Shown: positions 37,092 to 48,848 of the stretch, in pieces | Layout of the letters: the number at the start of each line of letters is the position of its first letter | Numbering within the stretch: position 1 is the first letter of the stretch | NCBI GenBank assembly: GCA_958430865.1 | Contig: CAUDNR010003435.1 | Span: 1 to 64,000, forward strand | DNA from: Entrophospora sp. SA101 | Lineage: Eukaryota; Glomeromycota; Glomeromycetes; Entrophosporales; Entrophosporaceae | DNA: 64,000 bases | Direction: 5' to 3' | Position numbers and translations under genes: made by a program | The notes under the pieces: generated by a model | What the model saw: only the letters and a program-made list of their open reading frames with translations | The model's database searches: none | What the model was told of the DNA's origin: nothing

Positions 37092-39983
37092 ATGGGTTTT
37101 AAAAGATCTTCATCCACCCCAACCAGACCTGCTACACCAATGATCGACGAACCAATCTCTAAATATCAACAACCATTAATACCTGGACCCTTAACATCGC
37201 CGATCATTTTACCATTTAAAATCGGTTCAACAATTGTAAATAGTAAGGATGGCTTGGAGTATCAATTGATTCGGCCACTTGGCAACGGTTCATACGCTGT
37301 TGTTTATATGGTTCGCGAAAAATCTACAAATAAATTTTACGCTTTAAAATGTTTATCTAAAGCTGAACTAAACGATGATCATTTGGAAGTTCAACGCAAT
37401 GAGGTAAATATATATTAATTCGTTTTTTTTAGCGATAAAAACAATTATAGTCATTATTAATTCATTTTATTTATTAATTCAATTACTAACTATCGATTAA
37501 TTTTTATTGTTAGGTGCTTCTTCATGAAAAACTTTCACATCCTAATATAGTGAAATTGGAACATTATTTTGAAACATCGGAATGGCTCTTTCTAGTGCTC
37601 GAGTATTGTGAAGGCCAAGATTTATATTATTGGTTGACTCAAAATAACGATGCCATAGATACAAGAACTGGTAAACGTTTATCAGAACACGAAAGAATAA
37701 ATCTCGTAGAGCATGTCTTTATGCAAATCTTGGAAGCTGTAGGCTATTGTCATAGTAAAGGTATTGCTCATCGTGATCTCAAACCTGAAAATTTTATTGT
37801 CATGGTTAATAAGAACAATAAAAAAAATAAGAACAAAAGCGGTCATGGTGATAATAACGGATATGGATTTGAAATACAAATAAAATTGACCGATTTTGGT
37901 TTGGCTACTGATGAAGTTGAATCAATTGATTTTGATTGTGGCTCTAAACCTTACATGAGTTATGGTTAGTTATATTCACTCATTCACTCATTCACTCATT
38001 CACTCATTCATTCACTCATTTATTCATTTGTATTGTATTATCTAATATTTAAAAATGGTGTTTATTTTTTTCTTCTATAAATAAATAATTATAGAATGTC
38101 GTAATCCCATAGATGAAACATATAATACACGACTCGCAGATATTTGGTCATTAGGTATAATTTTTCTTAACTTGGTCTATCATCGTTCACCATGGAGTGA
38201 TCCAAATCCGGACCAATGCAAATCATTTGCCTCATTTCGAACCGACAAGGTTGGATTTTTGATGCGAAAATTTCCGAGAATACCAAAAAAAGTTGCATAC
38301 TTTTTGGCAAATTATGTATTCAATAGCCCTGAAAAAGGTCGGATTGAAATTGATCAATGGAAACTTTGGTGTGAAGATTTAAATGAAAAAATGAATACGG
38401 CTATTGACAGTACTAAAGACGAATCCTATAAACCATCGAGTCTTAATAGCAGCAGTCGCAGCAGCAACAAGGAGGACAATAACAAATATAATATTGATTA
38501 TGACGATAATTATGATGGTGACGATGATCATGTCGCACGCCATGATTCTTGGTCAGATATTTTAGGGGCATTTGTCAAAGAATTAAGCATCAAAGACGAT
38601 GACAATGATAATAAAGTTGAAATTAATAATAATGATGACCGTAAATCAATCACGTCACCATCATCACCATTCAAGGAAATTAATAATGATGATGATTATT
38701 CACCGATTGAACAGCAACCAATTATTATCACTAATGCTAACGCTAAACCACCGTCATTGACTATTGTTGTTAATGATAACGAAAATCTAGATTATGATGA
38801 TTCAATTGCTGCTAATAACAGTGACGCTGATTCTGGATTTGGTACAGATGAAGATACCAATAGTAATATTATTAAACGATTACAAACAATCAACAATAAT
38901 CATACACAACAAGAAGAAAATTTATCAACGACTACAAAAACTAGCGCCATTGCTACAAATATTGGTAATACTACCAATAACAATAGAAATAGTAACAGTA
39001 AAGTTCTTTTATCTGTTACACCACCAAAAATTATTTATTGTAAAGCTAAACCTTGGGATGAGCCATTAAGAACTCCTCGTGTAGACTGTAATGATTATCA
39101 TCAACGTGATGACACATCACCGTCATCACCAACAACTACAACATTTAATGATCATTGGTCTTCATCTAATCAACGCCGTGAACGTGTTGAAAAACGTCGT
39201 AAAGAAAAACAGGAACAACAACTTTCTGTATGGGGTGCTAATAGACGTCGCGGATCTTTGACCAATAATAATAATTTTAGTAATGAATCAACATCACCTT
39301 CACCATGGGATTCATTTAATAATCGTTATAATCAAGTCGAGCATCCTACTACGCCTACCAAGCGATCATATAATCATTACAACAACTACAACAGCAACAA
39401 AATTTATAATAATCATTATTTTGGTCAAGATTATAATAATGATAACAACTATAATAGTTCACTTTCTATCAACAAGTCAAAAAATGTAATTAGTAAGAGA
39501 TCTGCGCCTTCTTTACATCATTCACCACGTAAAACAAAAAGTTCACAATCAATTAAAAATTCTCATCGGACTTCATTTCCGACCACAACAACTGCTTATT
39601 ATCATCCATATCAATCAAATGAAACAACTACAACTACTACTAAATCATCATCAACTGATCCAGTTGTTTTAAGTACACCAAAGGACATTATTAGCAACAA
39701 TAATAAGAACGATGTTAAAAATAGTTCTTTCGCTTCTTCCAGAGTAACCTTTTCAATTACAACAGCTTCCAAAGCAGAGTCTACAATAACTCCTTCTCGT
39801 GACAATAACGATAATAATAAAAGAACAGGAACTCGTTCACCACCACCATCAAAATATTTTGAGAAAACTCCAAAGAAAAAAGTTACTAAATCTACAAAAA
39901 CCAATTTGAGTAAAATGTTAACTGGCGTGGTAATGTTTAATCGTGGTGTTAAAGTTGGTGGACAGTCAAATAATGAATTTTGA
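37092..39983 (+). CDS. Ran1/Ksp1-like Ser/Thr protein kinase, copy B, complete
   Basis: Exons 37092-37403, 37514-37964 and 38095-39983 give an intact 883-residue protein and serve as the reference for the truncated copy A. The kinase domain spans about residues 55-330. A Lys/Asn insert (NKNNKKNKNKSGHGDNNGYG, about 203-222) sits between the HRD and DFG motifs. The tail holds Asp/Asn runs, ARHDSWSDILGAFVKEL, KPWDEPLRTP, a Lys/Arg patch (RRERVEKRRKEK) and the terminal SKMLTGVVMFNRGVKVGGQ segment. Long disordered tails with such islands are common in Ksp1-type kinases and usually carry docking or phosphorylation sites; that is inference. The gene ends 19 bases before an N gap. Confidence 0.9.
37977..38021. 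repeat. CACTCATT microsatellite in kinase intron 2, copy B
   Basis: Four full CACTCATT units plus the CATT variant and one more unit, identical in count to copy C. Confidence 0.85.
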
Positions 39984-40002
39984 GGACAACTTTTATGAGA
40001 GC

Positions 40003-40012
40003 NNNNNNNNNN
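40003..40012. other. Assembly gap (10 N)
   Basis: Ten N bases lie just after the copy B kinase stop codon. Copy C continues past the equivalent point into different sequence from that at 40013, so the join here is unverified. Confidence 0.98.
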
Positions 40013-40077
40013 TTGAGATTAATAAATCACATTTCCTTCCCTTACACTTGTGGTAAACTTATTAACATTATTTAGTT

Positions 40078-40450
40078 TTTTTTTTTTTTTAACATTTTTA
40101 TCAACACTCTTTCATAATATTCTTCATGCTGTTAGACATTTCTAAAAAATCATAATAATAATATATATTATGTTATTACTATATGTACAGGTTAAAACAC
40201 ATAATGAAATAGGATATATATTTATAATGTGTAAGAAATCATTAATATTAATATATTATCTATTTTTTTTTTTTTTTTGATGTTTATCAACACTCTTTCA
40301 TAATATTCTTCATGCTGTTAGATATTTCTAAAAAATCATAATAATAATATCTATTATGTTATTACTATATCTACAGGTTAAAACACATAATGAAATAGGA
40401 TATATATTTATAATGTGTAAGATATCATTAATATTAATATATTATCTATT
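40078..40450. repeat. 186-bp tandem duplication
   Basis: Two nearly identical units each start with a poly-T run, then TCAACACTCTTTCATAATAT (40101 and 40287), and end in ATTAATATTAATATATTATC. Only a few substitutions separate them. Confidence 0.85.
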
Positions 40451-43400
40451 TTTATTTATTTTGTTCATATTATTGAAGAAAGTCCATCTAATGATCACAA
40501 TGTTAAACAATTGTATACATACAAGCAGGCATTATCCATTAACAATATACACAAACAGTGTTAAAGAATATGGTGGAGATTTCCTTAATATTAAGATAAT
40601 ACTCAGACGATATAGAATTTTTTTCTTGTATGATATATTGATGTAGGTTTTTTTATACTATGGTTTCAATAGAAAGTTGCTCAAGTCATCTATTTCATTT
40701 TTTCTAATTTAATAGTTCCTCTTTTAGTTGTTAATTCATATACTTGTAAATAAAGATAAGATTCATTAACTTTTTGTTTACCTGAACATCTAAAAAAAAA
40801 ATATATATTAATATGGACTTGAATTTTATGATTATTAATAAAGATTGATCTTTATTAGAAGGTTATGAGGCATGTTGATGCCAAAATAAAAATTTTACTA
40901 GTGTTATTTTACTGTGATCGGCAAAAATTTTCAATAGTCACGTTACACGAATCAAAAGTCCACTATGCTATCGGGGAGTAATGACATAATAATAAAATTA
41001 ATTCACAATGGTTGACCACTATTTTGGATTTGCACCATACATAATAATTATAGAAAATAATCGAAGATTTAAAACTTAAAATGTAAAGACTCGATAACCA
41101 ATCGAGCTGGAGGAATAACCTTTCCGCATTGTATTCCAAACACTCAATTAATAGCCTGCCAGAGAGTTTTTTTTATTTATAAAGGTTCAATGATTATTTT
41201 CGATGATCAACCATTGCGACAATAATCTTTCATTTGCATAAATTATGTAATTGATTTTGTTGCAGATAAATTTATAGTAAAGAAAAAAATTACAAGATGA
41301 TTTTTACGTTGATGTGACAAACTATTTTGTATTACCTGCAAACATGTAGTTGATAATAACAAAAAGTCGACAATAAACATTTAGAAAGTAATTCTCATAA
41401 AAAAATAAATTAGAAGTACAAAAATGTATCGAAAGAATCTTTAATACAACATTTTCCCAAGCCTTTCAACTTCCATATAACAAATTATGTAAACATATTA
41501 ATAAACATTTTAATCTAAAATTTATTAGAGCTTCTTCATCTCAAAAAATTATTTTGTTATATTCATATTTATAAATCCAGAAGATGAATTGATCAATGAA
41601 TGAGTATATATTGTAGAGATAATGAATTTTGGAGGAAAATTAAATTAAATTAAATATTGGGCTGATAACCAACAAATCTCACTATTACTTCCTAGGATTG
41701 CTTTAGAGTAGAACAAAGAATTTCATGTCACAAAAATATTTAAGTGATATATGATTCAATCTTTCAGAAAATTCATTAGAGATACCTAATGTTTTATATT
41801 ACAACGAATAATATTGATTTAAAGTTATTGTTTTTAATATAAGATTATAAATTTATTATAGCGCATAATCTACCACGCATAATTTAATCGAGATTATAGG
41901 AATTGTTCATTATTTTTATCATTCGATCGTGTAATATCAAATCCATGTACAGACAGATCTGTTCATAAAGGTTTTTTGGACGGGCAAATTTATATCTATA
42001 TCTATATTACACAGAGGTATAATGAATGAATGGTAAATTCATCAAACAAATATTTCAGCTTGTCTTTCGTTATACATATCAATGACTTTAGGATCAGATC
42101 GTGTGAGGAAGATTTGATTTTGTCCTTTAGTCAGTAATAACATCTTTGATTTCTTCCAACGTCAGCGAGATAACTTTTTGGTCAATGTTGTTCAAATCAA
42201 CTTTTGAGCTACACTCGTCGATTGATTGCTTTTTTTACGAATTTATCCTGCTTGCTGCCTCTTTCCTGTACCTAGAAAGCTTCGACGGATCTGCACTTTT
42301 ATGATACAATTAACAACAAATAAAACGTGGAAGCAATGAATGCTTTACTAAAGTTCCTTGCTTGTTTACTTTTTGCAACAATACTTTAACACAATACAAC
42401 AAAGTGACATGTGATAACGACTTCCGGTTAATAATAATAAATGTCAACAACACTTTATATCTAGCCGAACAATCTTAGTACAAAAACACATTCTTTTACA
42501 AAAACAAAAGCGTTTACGCTTAACAAAAACCAAAATTAAACCTTTGCTTTCTACCAAAGCAAATAACCGAAACCGGTTAAAAAGCCTTAGAGTTCTATAA
42601 CCAAATGTACAATTATTTCCGACTACAACAATGTTTTTATTAAAAATGTTTGTTACAGAAATTAATTAATTTTCTGCCACTTAATTAATTAGTTAAGTGG
42701 ATAATTACTAGTTAATAGTAGGTAGTTTGATTTGAATAGAATGGTGTGTTAAGATGCAGATGAAGGCAAGATACTTGCGATTTGGTTGATTTTTGTAATT
42801 AATAGTGCGCGATCAAATAATACATGATTGGATGATATTTGAACGACTCACTAAATTGCAATTGATTGAAACACATTTCATTCATTCCATCAATAATAGT
42901 GTGATTGAATAAATTCTTTGGAATATGAAAACTCATTTAGAAATGATTGGATGACCCAATGTCTTCCGTCCTCATTATGACAATTGAAAATGGATGTCTA
43001 ATACTAATACTAAATATATTATGACAATACGATATTACGGCATGTCAAAAGTCGTACAGTTTGGGCTGATTGATACCTTTTTTTATTATAAAATATCTTA
43101 TCGAAATCAAACCGTGAAGCGGCATAGCCTTTGTTATCAAGAAGATAATAAAAAATGATTGGTATATTTGCTTTTCATAATAATTATATATTAATAAGAA
43201 AACGTCGGGGGTCAAGAAAGCAACACGACTATTGAACGCAAGCTACGGCAGGTCAGGTATATAAATAAAATTTATTCTTATTATTGTTAAAAGATTATTT
43301 ATTATTACAACCACCTACCTATTCAATCTGAAATCATAAAGTATGAGAAAAATGGTTTACTTGAAGAATTCTCTTTGGTAAATTATGAGGTAGGCATTTA

Positions 43401-43541
43401 CATCATTCATTTTTACCAACTATATTTATCATATATCATTATCATTATTATCATTTTTGTTGTTTAAAGATGAATGAATATTTTAATTGTACAAAATTTA
43501 ACCAATAAATTTTTTTCTTCCACAATAAATAAATAATTTTT
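40451..43541. other. Intergenic region, no clear gene
   Basis: About 3 kb of AT-rich sequence. On the minus strand near 42140-42240 a short stretch reads DLNNIDQKVISLTLEEIKDV before a stop, which looks like the end of a lost gene, but it has no recognisable family. TTAATTAA-type palindromic phrases occur near 42660-42700. Confidence 0.4.
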
Positions 43542-44236
43542 TTATGATTTTTCAATTGTTTCTATTATTGCAACGCAATATTCACTTAATGGTTTAATGC
43601 ACCATCTATACGGATTTAAAAATCCCTCAAACCAACCTAAATGTCCTCCAAAACTTGTAGTTACTAATATAACATATGGATTAAACCTATATTATCAAAC
43701 AGACAAACAAAAAAACAAACAAACAAACAAAATTATTCATTGATATACATTCTTTTCCCTCCCTATCTCTTGTTTGTTAACTTACTTGCATTCATCATAT
43801 GGTATAGATTGGACGGATACAATAGGATCATCCTCTGCATTTAGACAAAGTAAAGGTATTTTTACCCTAGTAACGTATTGAGCACTACTTGCATCTCTAT
43901 AATAATCATCAACTGTGTCATATCCAAAACTTATTCTTGTCATTCGATCATCAAATTCTCTAATTGTCTTTGACTAATAATATTATATAATTTAATAATT
44001 AATGATTATTTAATATAAAAAATAGATTATTATTATTGTGATATTCTTACCGATAGAACACTTTCTATGTGAATTCTATCATCTTGCTTCATTACATCTA
44101 AATGTCTAATATATCCTTTCTTTAAATTATCTGCCATTGCAGCCGAATAAACTCTTTCTCCCAAATAACTCCTTTCCAATGCTCTATTTCCACTAATTTA
44201 TTTATTTATAAACTATCATTTATTAATAAATTTTAA

Positions 44237-44269
<33 letters not shown>

Positions 44270-45269
44270 GAATATAAATTACCAAAGAAGATCAAATGGA
44301 TTGGCCACAGATACTGCACCAATTAATGGCGTTTTATCACCTTCTTCACCTAAATACTAAATAGGTATCACATAAATATAAATATTATTATTGTTGTTAT
44401 TATTATAAATTAACCCAATCAATTAACCAATCAACTAATTATCAACCAGTTAGTTGCATACTTTAACTAATAAATTTGCTCCCAAACTAAACCCAACCGC
44501 CATTAAAGGTGCTCCTGGGATGGATTCTTTTATATAGTTCAAAGCCACTCTCAAATCTTCTGTAGCACCAGCCGAATAAAGTTTTGGTGATGTTATAAAT
44601 GATTCTGAACAACCTCGAAAATTAACTACAACTGCTCTATAATTATGTGGTGGCTTTGTAAGTTCCTCAAGTAAACATCTTATATAAGATTCATGACTCC
44701 CTAATTAATTTAAAGCTTTGTTAATCACACAATATATCATGATTAGGATTTTCCTCCTTTATTTAAATTACCTCCTGTTAATCCATGTAACATTACTAAC
44801 GTTGGTGTATTGTCAAAAACCTTTTCTGATAATGGCGGTGTCCAATCAACTGCAATTTGTCCTCCATCAGGTGTAGAAACAAATTTTCTAACAACAATGA
44901 TCATTTTTATTATAGATACAGTAATAATATAATAATTGATCAACTTAAATAAAAAACCAGTTTTTTTTACCTTTCATAGTCAATCAAATGTACATCATCA
45001 AAATTTGCAAAAGCTGCATAAGCAGTTTGTAAATGACCATTATAAATCCAAAATGTTGGATAATATCTTGCTTCTTCCCCTAATAATGAAGGGCACTTCT
45101 CTTTTAAATAATCATACAATTTAATACTTTGCATATCTTTATCATCATCAATGTTATCAATAATATTGTCATCTTTATTATTATTCTTATTAATTTTTAA
45201 TTCAATTGTATTAGGATTACAATGAACTTTAACTGGAGAACCTATTAGTGAATATAATGAATATAACAT
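43542..45269 (-). CDS. Alpha/beta hydrolase of the YheT/ABHD1-3 type (probable lipid esterase or acyltransferase)
   Basis: Seven exons on the minus strand (44971-45269, 44772-44887, 44462-44700, 44283-44356, 44051-44192, 43786-43973, 43542-43686) join in frame to 400 residues; an upstream in-frame ATG at 45296 would add nine. Landmarks: TFWIYNGHLQT near the start, oxyanion region HGLTGGSHESYIR, nucleophile elbow GFSLGAN (Ser), the acid in LNAEDDPIV (Asp), and GGHLGWFEG (catalytic His). These fit the family of yeast Eht1/Eeb1/YMR210W and animal ABHD1-3, which make or cleave medium-chain fatty esters or monoacylglycerols. No signal peptide is seen. Its exact substrate cannot be read. The gene is single-copy in this window. 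Confidence 0.88.
44239..44268. repeat. ATC trinucleotide microsatellite in hydrolase intron 4
   Basis: About ten ATC units lie within the intron between exons 4 and 5 of the hydrolase gene. Confidence 0.8.
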
Positions 45270-45776
45270 TTTTTTTAAAAAAAAAATTTTCAACACATTT
45301 CATATGCATGCTATTTATATTGTTGTCAAATTTAAAATTTGGACGTACAACATATTCATATATTCATTCATATGAAATCAAAATTTGTAATACATAAAAA
45401 TGTAAGATCATTAATCGCTTTATAGCAGGGATGGGAACGGTTCGGCTTATAAACTGCCAGTTTGGCTAGTGAACCGCACCGACCGGCTGTTTACCACCGC
45501 GGTTTGAACCGCGGTTCAAACCCAAGCTTAACCGCAGTTTTATAAAAATGAAAAATTTTTTTTTTAAAAAAACAAATTATTTGTTCCGACAATTAAGGCT
45601 ATTTTAAACACCACTACCATCTATTCTCTTCATATTTGCTTGTACTTTAAATTGTTTGCATCAAATAGCTGGAGTTCCGCCTGATCTCTATATCAAGTTG
45701 TAGCACCATAATTCAATTAATTGTGATTGAAATATCTGTTAAAATCCTCCATAAGATTATAGAATTACGACCTCCT

Positions 45777-46051
45777 TCATAAATTATGCACTTTAGTGAC
45801 TGTTTCATCATGAACTTGCAATCCATACCATACAGCAATATTGAATATGTGGGAACCACAATGGCATGACCATTATTATTATTTGTAAAAACATTCATTT
45901 CTTTTATTTCCCCTCCAAATTATTTGAAAGTCAAGCTCAAATTAGCCAATTGGAATATTGTAACCCACCCCAAAATTTAATTAATTGCTGCTGCACTGTC
46001 AGTTGTTATGCTCAATATTTTTGATGATAAATCTAATTCTTCTAAAAAGAC
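45777..46051 (-). pseudogene. hAT transposase relic
   Basis: Two minus-strand stretches are typical of hAT transposases. At 45977-46051, VFLEELDLSSKILSITTDSA corresponds to the Kil-iTtDNA block around the second catalytic Asp. At 45777-45863, HCGSHIFNIAVWYGLQVHDE corresponds to the H-CxxHxxNL block that follows it. They are separated by stops and a frame change. The spacing and order fit one decayed gene. No DDE-completing acid or dimerisation domain was found. Confidence 0.7.
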
Positions 46052-46289
46052 TTTTTATTGTATGTACTATATTTACAGCATTACAAGTAAGATTCATGGA
46101 ATATTATATATTATAAAAATTCATAATTTTCTTTTATGAACAATAAAAAAATAAACATAGTTAAATTATATTGTCAGATCCGATTCAAAATTTAGGACCA
46201 CAGGATCGGTTAGTAAGATTTTTAAATAAACTAATATATAATTTGAATAAAACTAATAAATCAATAAAATGAATGATTTGAATAAAATT

Positions 46290-47150
46290 GGTAAATCCAA
46301 CTCAATTAAAATATTTTTCTTTATCAATCTATTTTTCCTTCTTAGCCCTTGTATATAATGATAATAATAGTAAATAATAGTAGCTGACATCTTTCTTTTC
46401 TTTTCTTAAGTCATAGTACTAGTAACCATAGTAGATTATAAATGTAATTAATTATCTTGTTAAAAGAAATAAGACCTTATTTATAATTTTACATTTTATA
46501 TTTTATAAAACGAATAAAATGATATAAAACGAACAATTGTGACCAATTTTTGAAATTTAACGTGTAACCAGCAGTTTGGAATGTGTAAACCAAACCGCAT
46601 CGGTCTTGTTGAACCGGTTAAACAAAATCGTCAACTTCAAATACTAAACTAAAAAATTGATCCGAACTTGGCATTTTTGAATTCCAATTTTATACTTGAA
46701 AAGTTGAAAACCAAACATGGTGCGGAATCCTATTATAAAATTCCGGTTACACATGTATAATAATTATTATTCGATTTATTATTATTCGATTAATTATTAT
46801 TCGATTTATTCGATTTGTTTGATTTATTCAATTTATTATTATTATTATTATTATTTCATTTTATTCGATTTATAAAATATAAAATATTAATAATTCACAG
46901 CTTGATGCAACAATTTCTATATTATTATAAGGGATTTTAACTATTTATAGAATTACAAATAAGGTCTTATTTCCTTTAACAAGATAATATAAATAACAAT
47001 AATTATATTTATAATCTATATAACTTGAGAAAGATGTCAATTACTTTTGCTTACCATATTTATTATAATTATCACTATATACAAGGACTACAAAGGAAAA
47101 TAGATTGATAAAGAAAAAATATTTTGATTGGATTGGGTTAGCAAAAAATA
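46290..47150. repeat. Large imperfect inverted repeat
   Basis: The left arm (about 46290-46525) and right arm (about 46850-47150) pair when one is reverse-complemented. Shared phrases include TTCTTTATCAATCTATTTTT, TGACATCTTTC, AAATAAGACCTTATTT and ATTTTATATTTTATAAA. The spacer holds TTCGATTTATTA-type repeats (about 46770-46870). Confidence 0.65.
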
Positions 47151-47256
47151 TTCATATATTATTTTATTTGAATACAAATCTTTCAATGTAATTCGAATAT
47201 TCAAATTCCAAATAAAACGAATAATTAAAATAAGCCTTATTCGAATAGGAACCCTG

Positions 47257-47421
47257 CTTGTTATTATTTAAGAAAATCGTTTTAGTCTGATATTTTTTGA
47301 AGATTTCTGATAAAATTTCCCAAACCGAGCATTCCCCCATATTAATATCTTTGATCACACATTTCGCATCCCCGAGACCAAGTAAATTACGTGTATATGG
47401 TGCAAATTCACCTAAAGACAT
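47257..47421 (-). pseudogene. 5' exon fragment of an unknown gene, interrupted by the hAT element
   Basis: The minus-strand frame starts MSLGEFAPYTRNLLGLGDAK at 47421 and continues to KKYQTKTIFLNNN, where the CAGGG end of the hAT element begins. Up to that point composition is protein-like; beyond it the frame only reads transposon sequence. I do not recognise the family. No continuation was found on the other side of the element. Confidence 0.4.
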
Positions 47422-48235
47422 CGTGTGCTGCGCTACTCACCGAAAATTTTTATAAATCTAAATTTGTAAGAGATCTGTGACTTTGTCACGTGAATAATGA
47501 TACATATAGATCACATGATACTTCGGATTTTTTAATAAAAGATTTCCAATATAGTAATAGGGAATTAGAAATTGATATCCTATATAGATTTATGCGGCAT
47601 CCTTTATTATGTTTATTAAAAAATGATTTACCTTTTTTTATTTTTTAAATTTATATCATGTGAATTCACTTGGTACTTTACTATTCATTGTAAGATTAAT
47701 AAAATTCGTCGAAATGAAACAAAATTTGTTGAAATGAGGAATTGTAATCATCATTATCATTGTTCATGTTACAAATAAGTAAAGAGCAAAGGTCAATAAT
47801 TTTGATCAGCCTTTTTAAAAAAGCTATCCATCTATCAATAAGATTTTTTTATGGATATCCAGATTGATCATCCATCCATGGATCAAATTCGTGCAACACA
47901 ATTATGCACTACACAATTTATACATCAGAAATCAAAATTATGCAAAAAAATTGCAAATGCATAAATTTGATGTTTTCCACTGATCATAAATATTATTATC
48001 GATTATACATCCTTTCTTCAAATTAAGGTTAATTGCAAGAAGCAAGTTCGTATCATATATATCTATTCAATTAACAACGGTAATTCTACTTCAGTATGGT
48101 TTTTACCCAAAAAAGGAATGTTTATAATAAGAAATTTTTGTTCTAACAAAAGTTATTCGTCCATGGAAAATATTACATTCTTCTTACTTGAAATCTTGTA
48201 AATATGCCTCGCCATGAAATGAAACATGAAAGATT

Positions 48236-48350
48236 TAACAAATTTATTTAATGATTCAGACTTTTATGATATGAAAAACAAAGAAGAGAATATTAAAAGT
48301 CCATTCTGATATTTTAGAAGCAAAGATTTATCAATGAAATCATCATAATA
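48236..48350 (+). pseudogene. BTB-domain relic
   Basis: Fragments NDSDFYDM and, after a frame change, LKVHSDILEAKIYQ follow the BTB pattern seen in full in the gene at 48849 (TEDFYDVKI and EIHAHASIICAH). Stops and frameshifts break the rest. It is a decayed neighbour of the intact BTB-TLDc gene. Confidence 0.5.
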
Positions 48351-48604
48351 ATTTCCTAAATTTAGATCGAATTTTTATGGCTTAAAACCAGTTCAACTCT
48401 TGGCGATGAATTTATCACATGTAATTATACTCAAAACCTGCCATACGTTAATGTTATTAATATTAATATTGATATTATCTTTTGTGACGACTGCTTATCA
48501 ATCATTCCTAAAAATGGTGTTTTATTAAAAATTGTAATATATATAGTAATTGGTGCTAGCGACTAGTACAAATTAATGATACAACCGGTTTTAACAATGG
48601 TCAA

Positions 48605-48709
48605 CAATTACAAATTCTTGTTATCGACATTGCACCTACCAATTACAAATTCTTGTTATCAACACTGCACCTGCCAATTACAAATTCTTGTTGTCGACAC
48701 TGCATTGCC
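48605..48709. repeat. 35-bp tandem repeat, three units
   Basis: Units start at 48605, 48640 and 48675, each beginning CAATTACAAATTCTTGTT and ending with a TGCA..TGCC-like segment. Differences are a few substitutions per unit. It lies 140 bases upstream of the BTB-TLDc start codon, in its likely promoter. Confidence 0.9.
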
Positions 48710-48848
48710 AAATGAAGATGAGTGTAACACCTCGTGTGGTCGTCTTCTTATTTAGTCATTTTGTTATCATTAACTGATGTATTTAATTGTTTTGGTGATA
48801 GGTTATTTTCATTTTACAATTTTTTTATTTTTTTATTTTTTTGAAAAA

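Larger units (their letters stand above)
45426..47256 (-). mobile_element. Decayed hAT transposon
   Basis: The left end reads CAGGGATGGGAACGGTTCGG and the reverse complement of the right end CAGGGTTCCTATTCGAATAA, the CAGGG-type ends common in hAT elements. Minus-strand fragments between them match hAT transposases. The 8-base flanks (CTTTATAG and CTTGTTAT) match at only 5 positions, so the target duplication is eroded or the right end is misplaced. The element also contains a large imperfect inverted repeat (about 46290-46525 and 46850-47150) that may be a nested element. Confidence 0.5.

Noticed and set aside
38794..39489. Ile-rich overlapping frames inside kinase exon 3
   Set aside because: They are alternate frames of AAT/CAT-rich kinase tail codons.
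39611..39904. 97-residue minus frame rich in Val and Leu
   Set aside because: Antisense of the Thr/Ser/Lys-rich kinase tail; explained by the sense codons.
44967..45296. Upstream ATG at 45296 as the hydrolase start
   Set aside because: It adds a Lys/Phe-rich MLKIFFLKK encoded by A/T homopolymers; the ATG at 45269 is preferred, though the longer form cannot be excluded.
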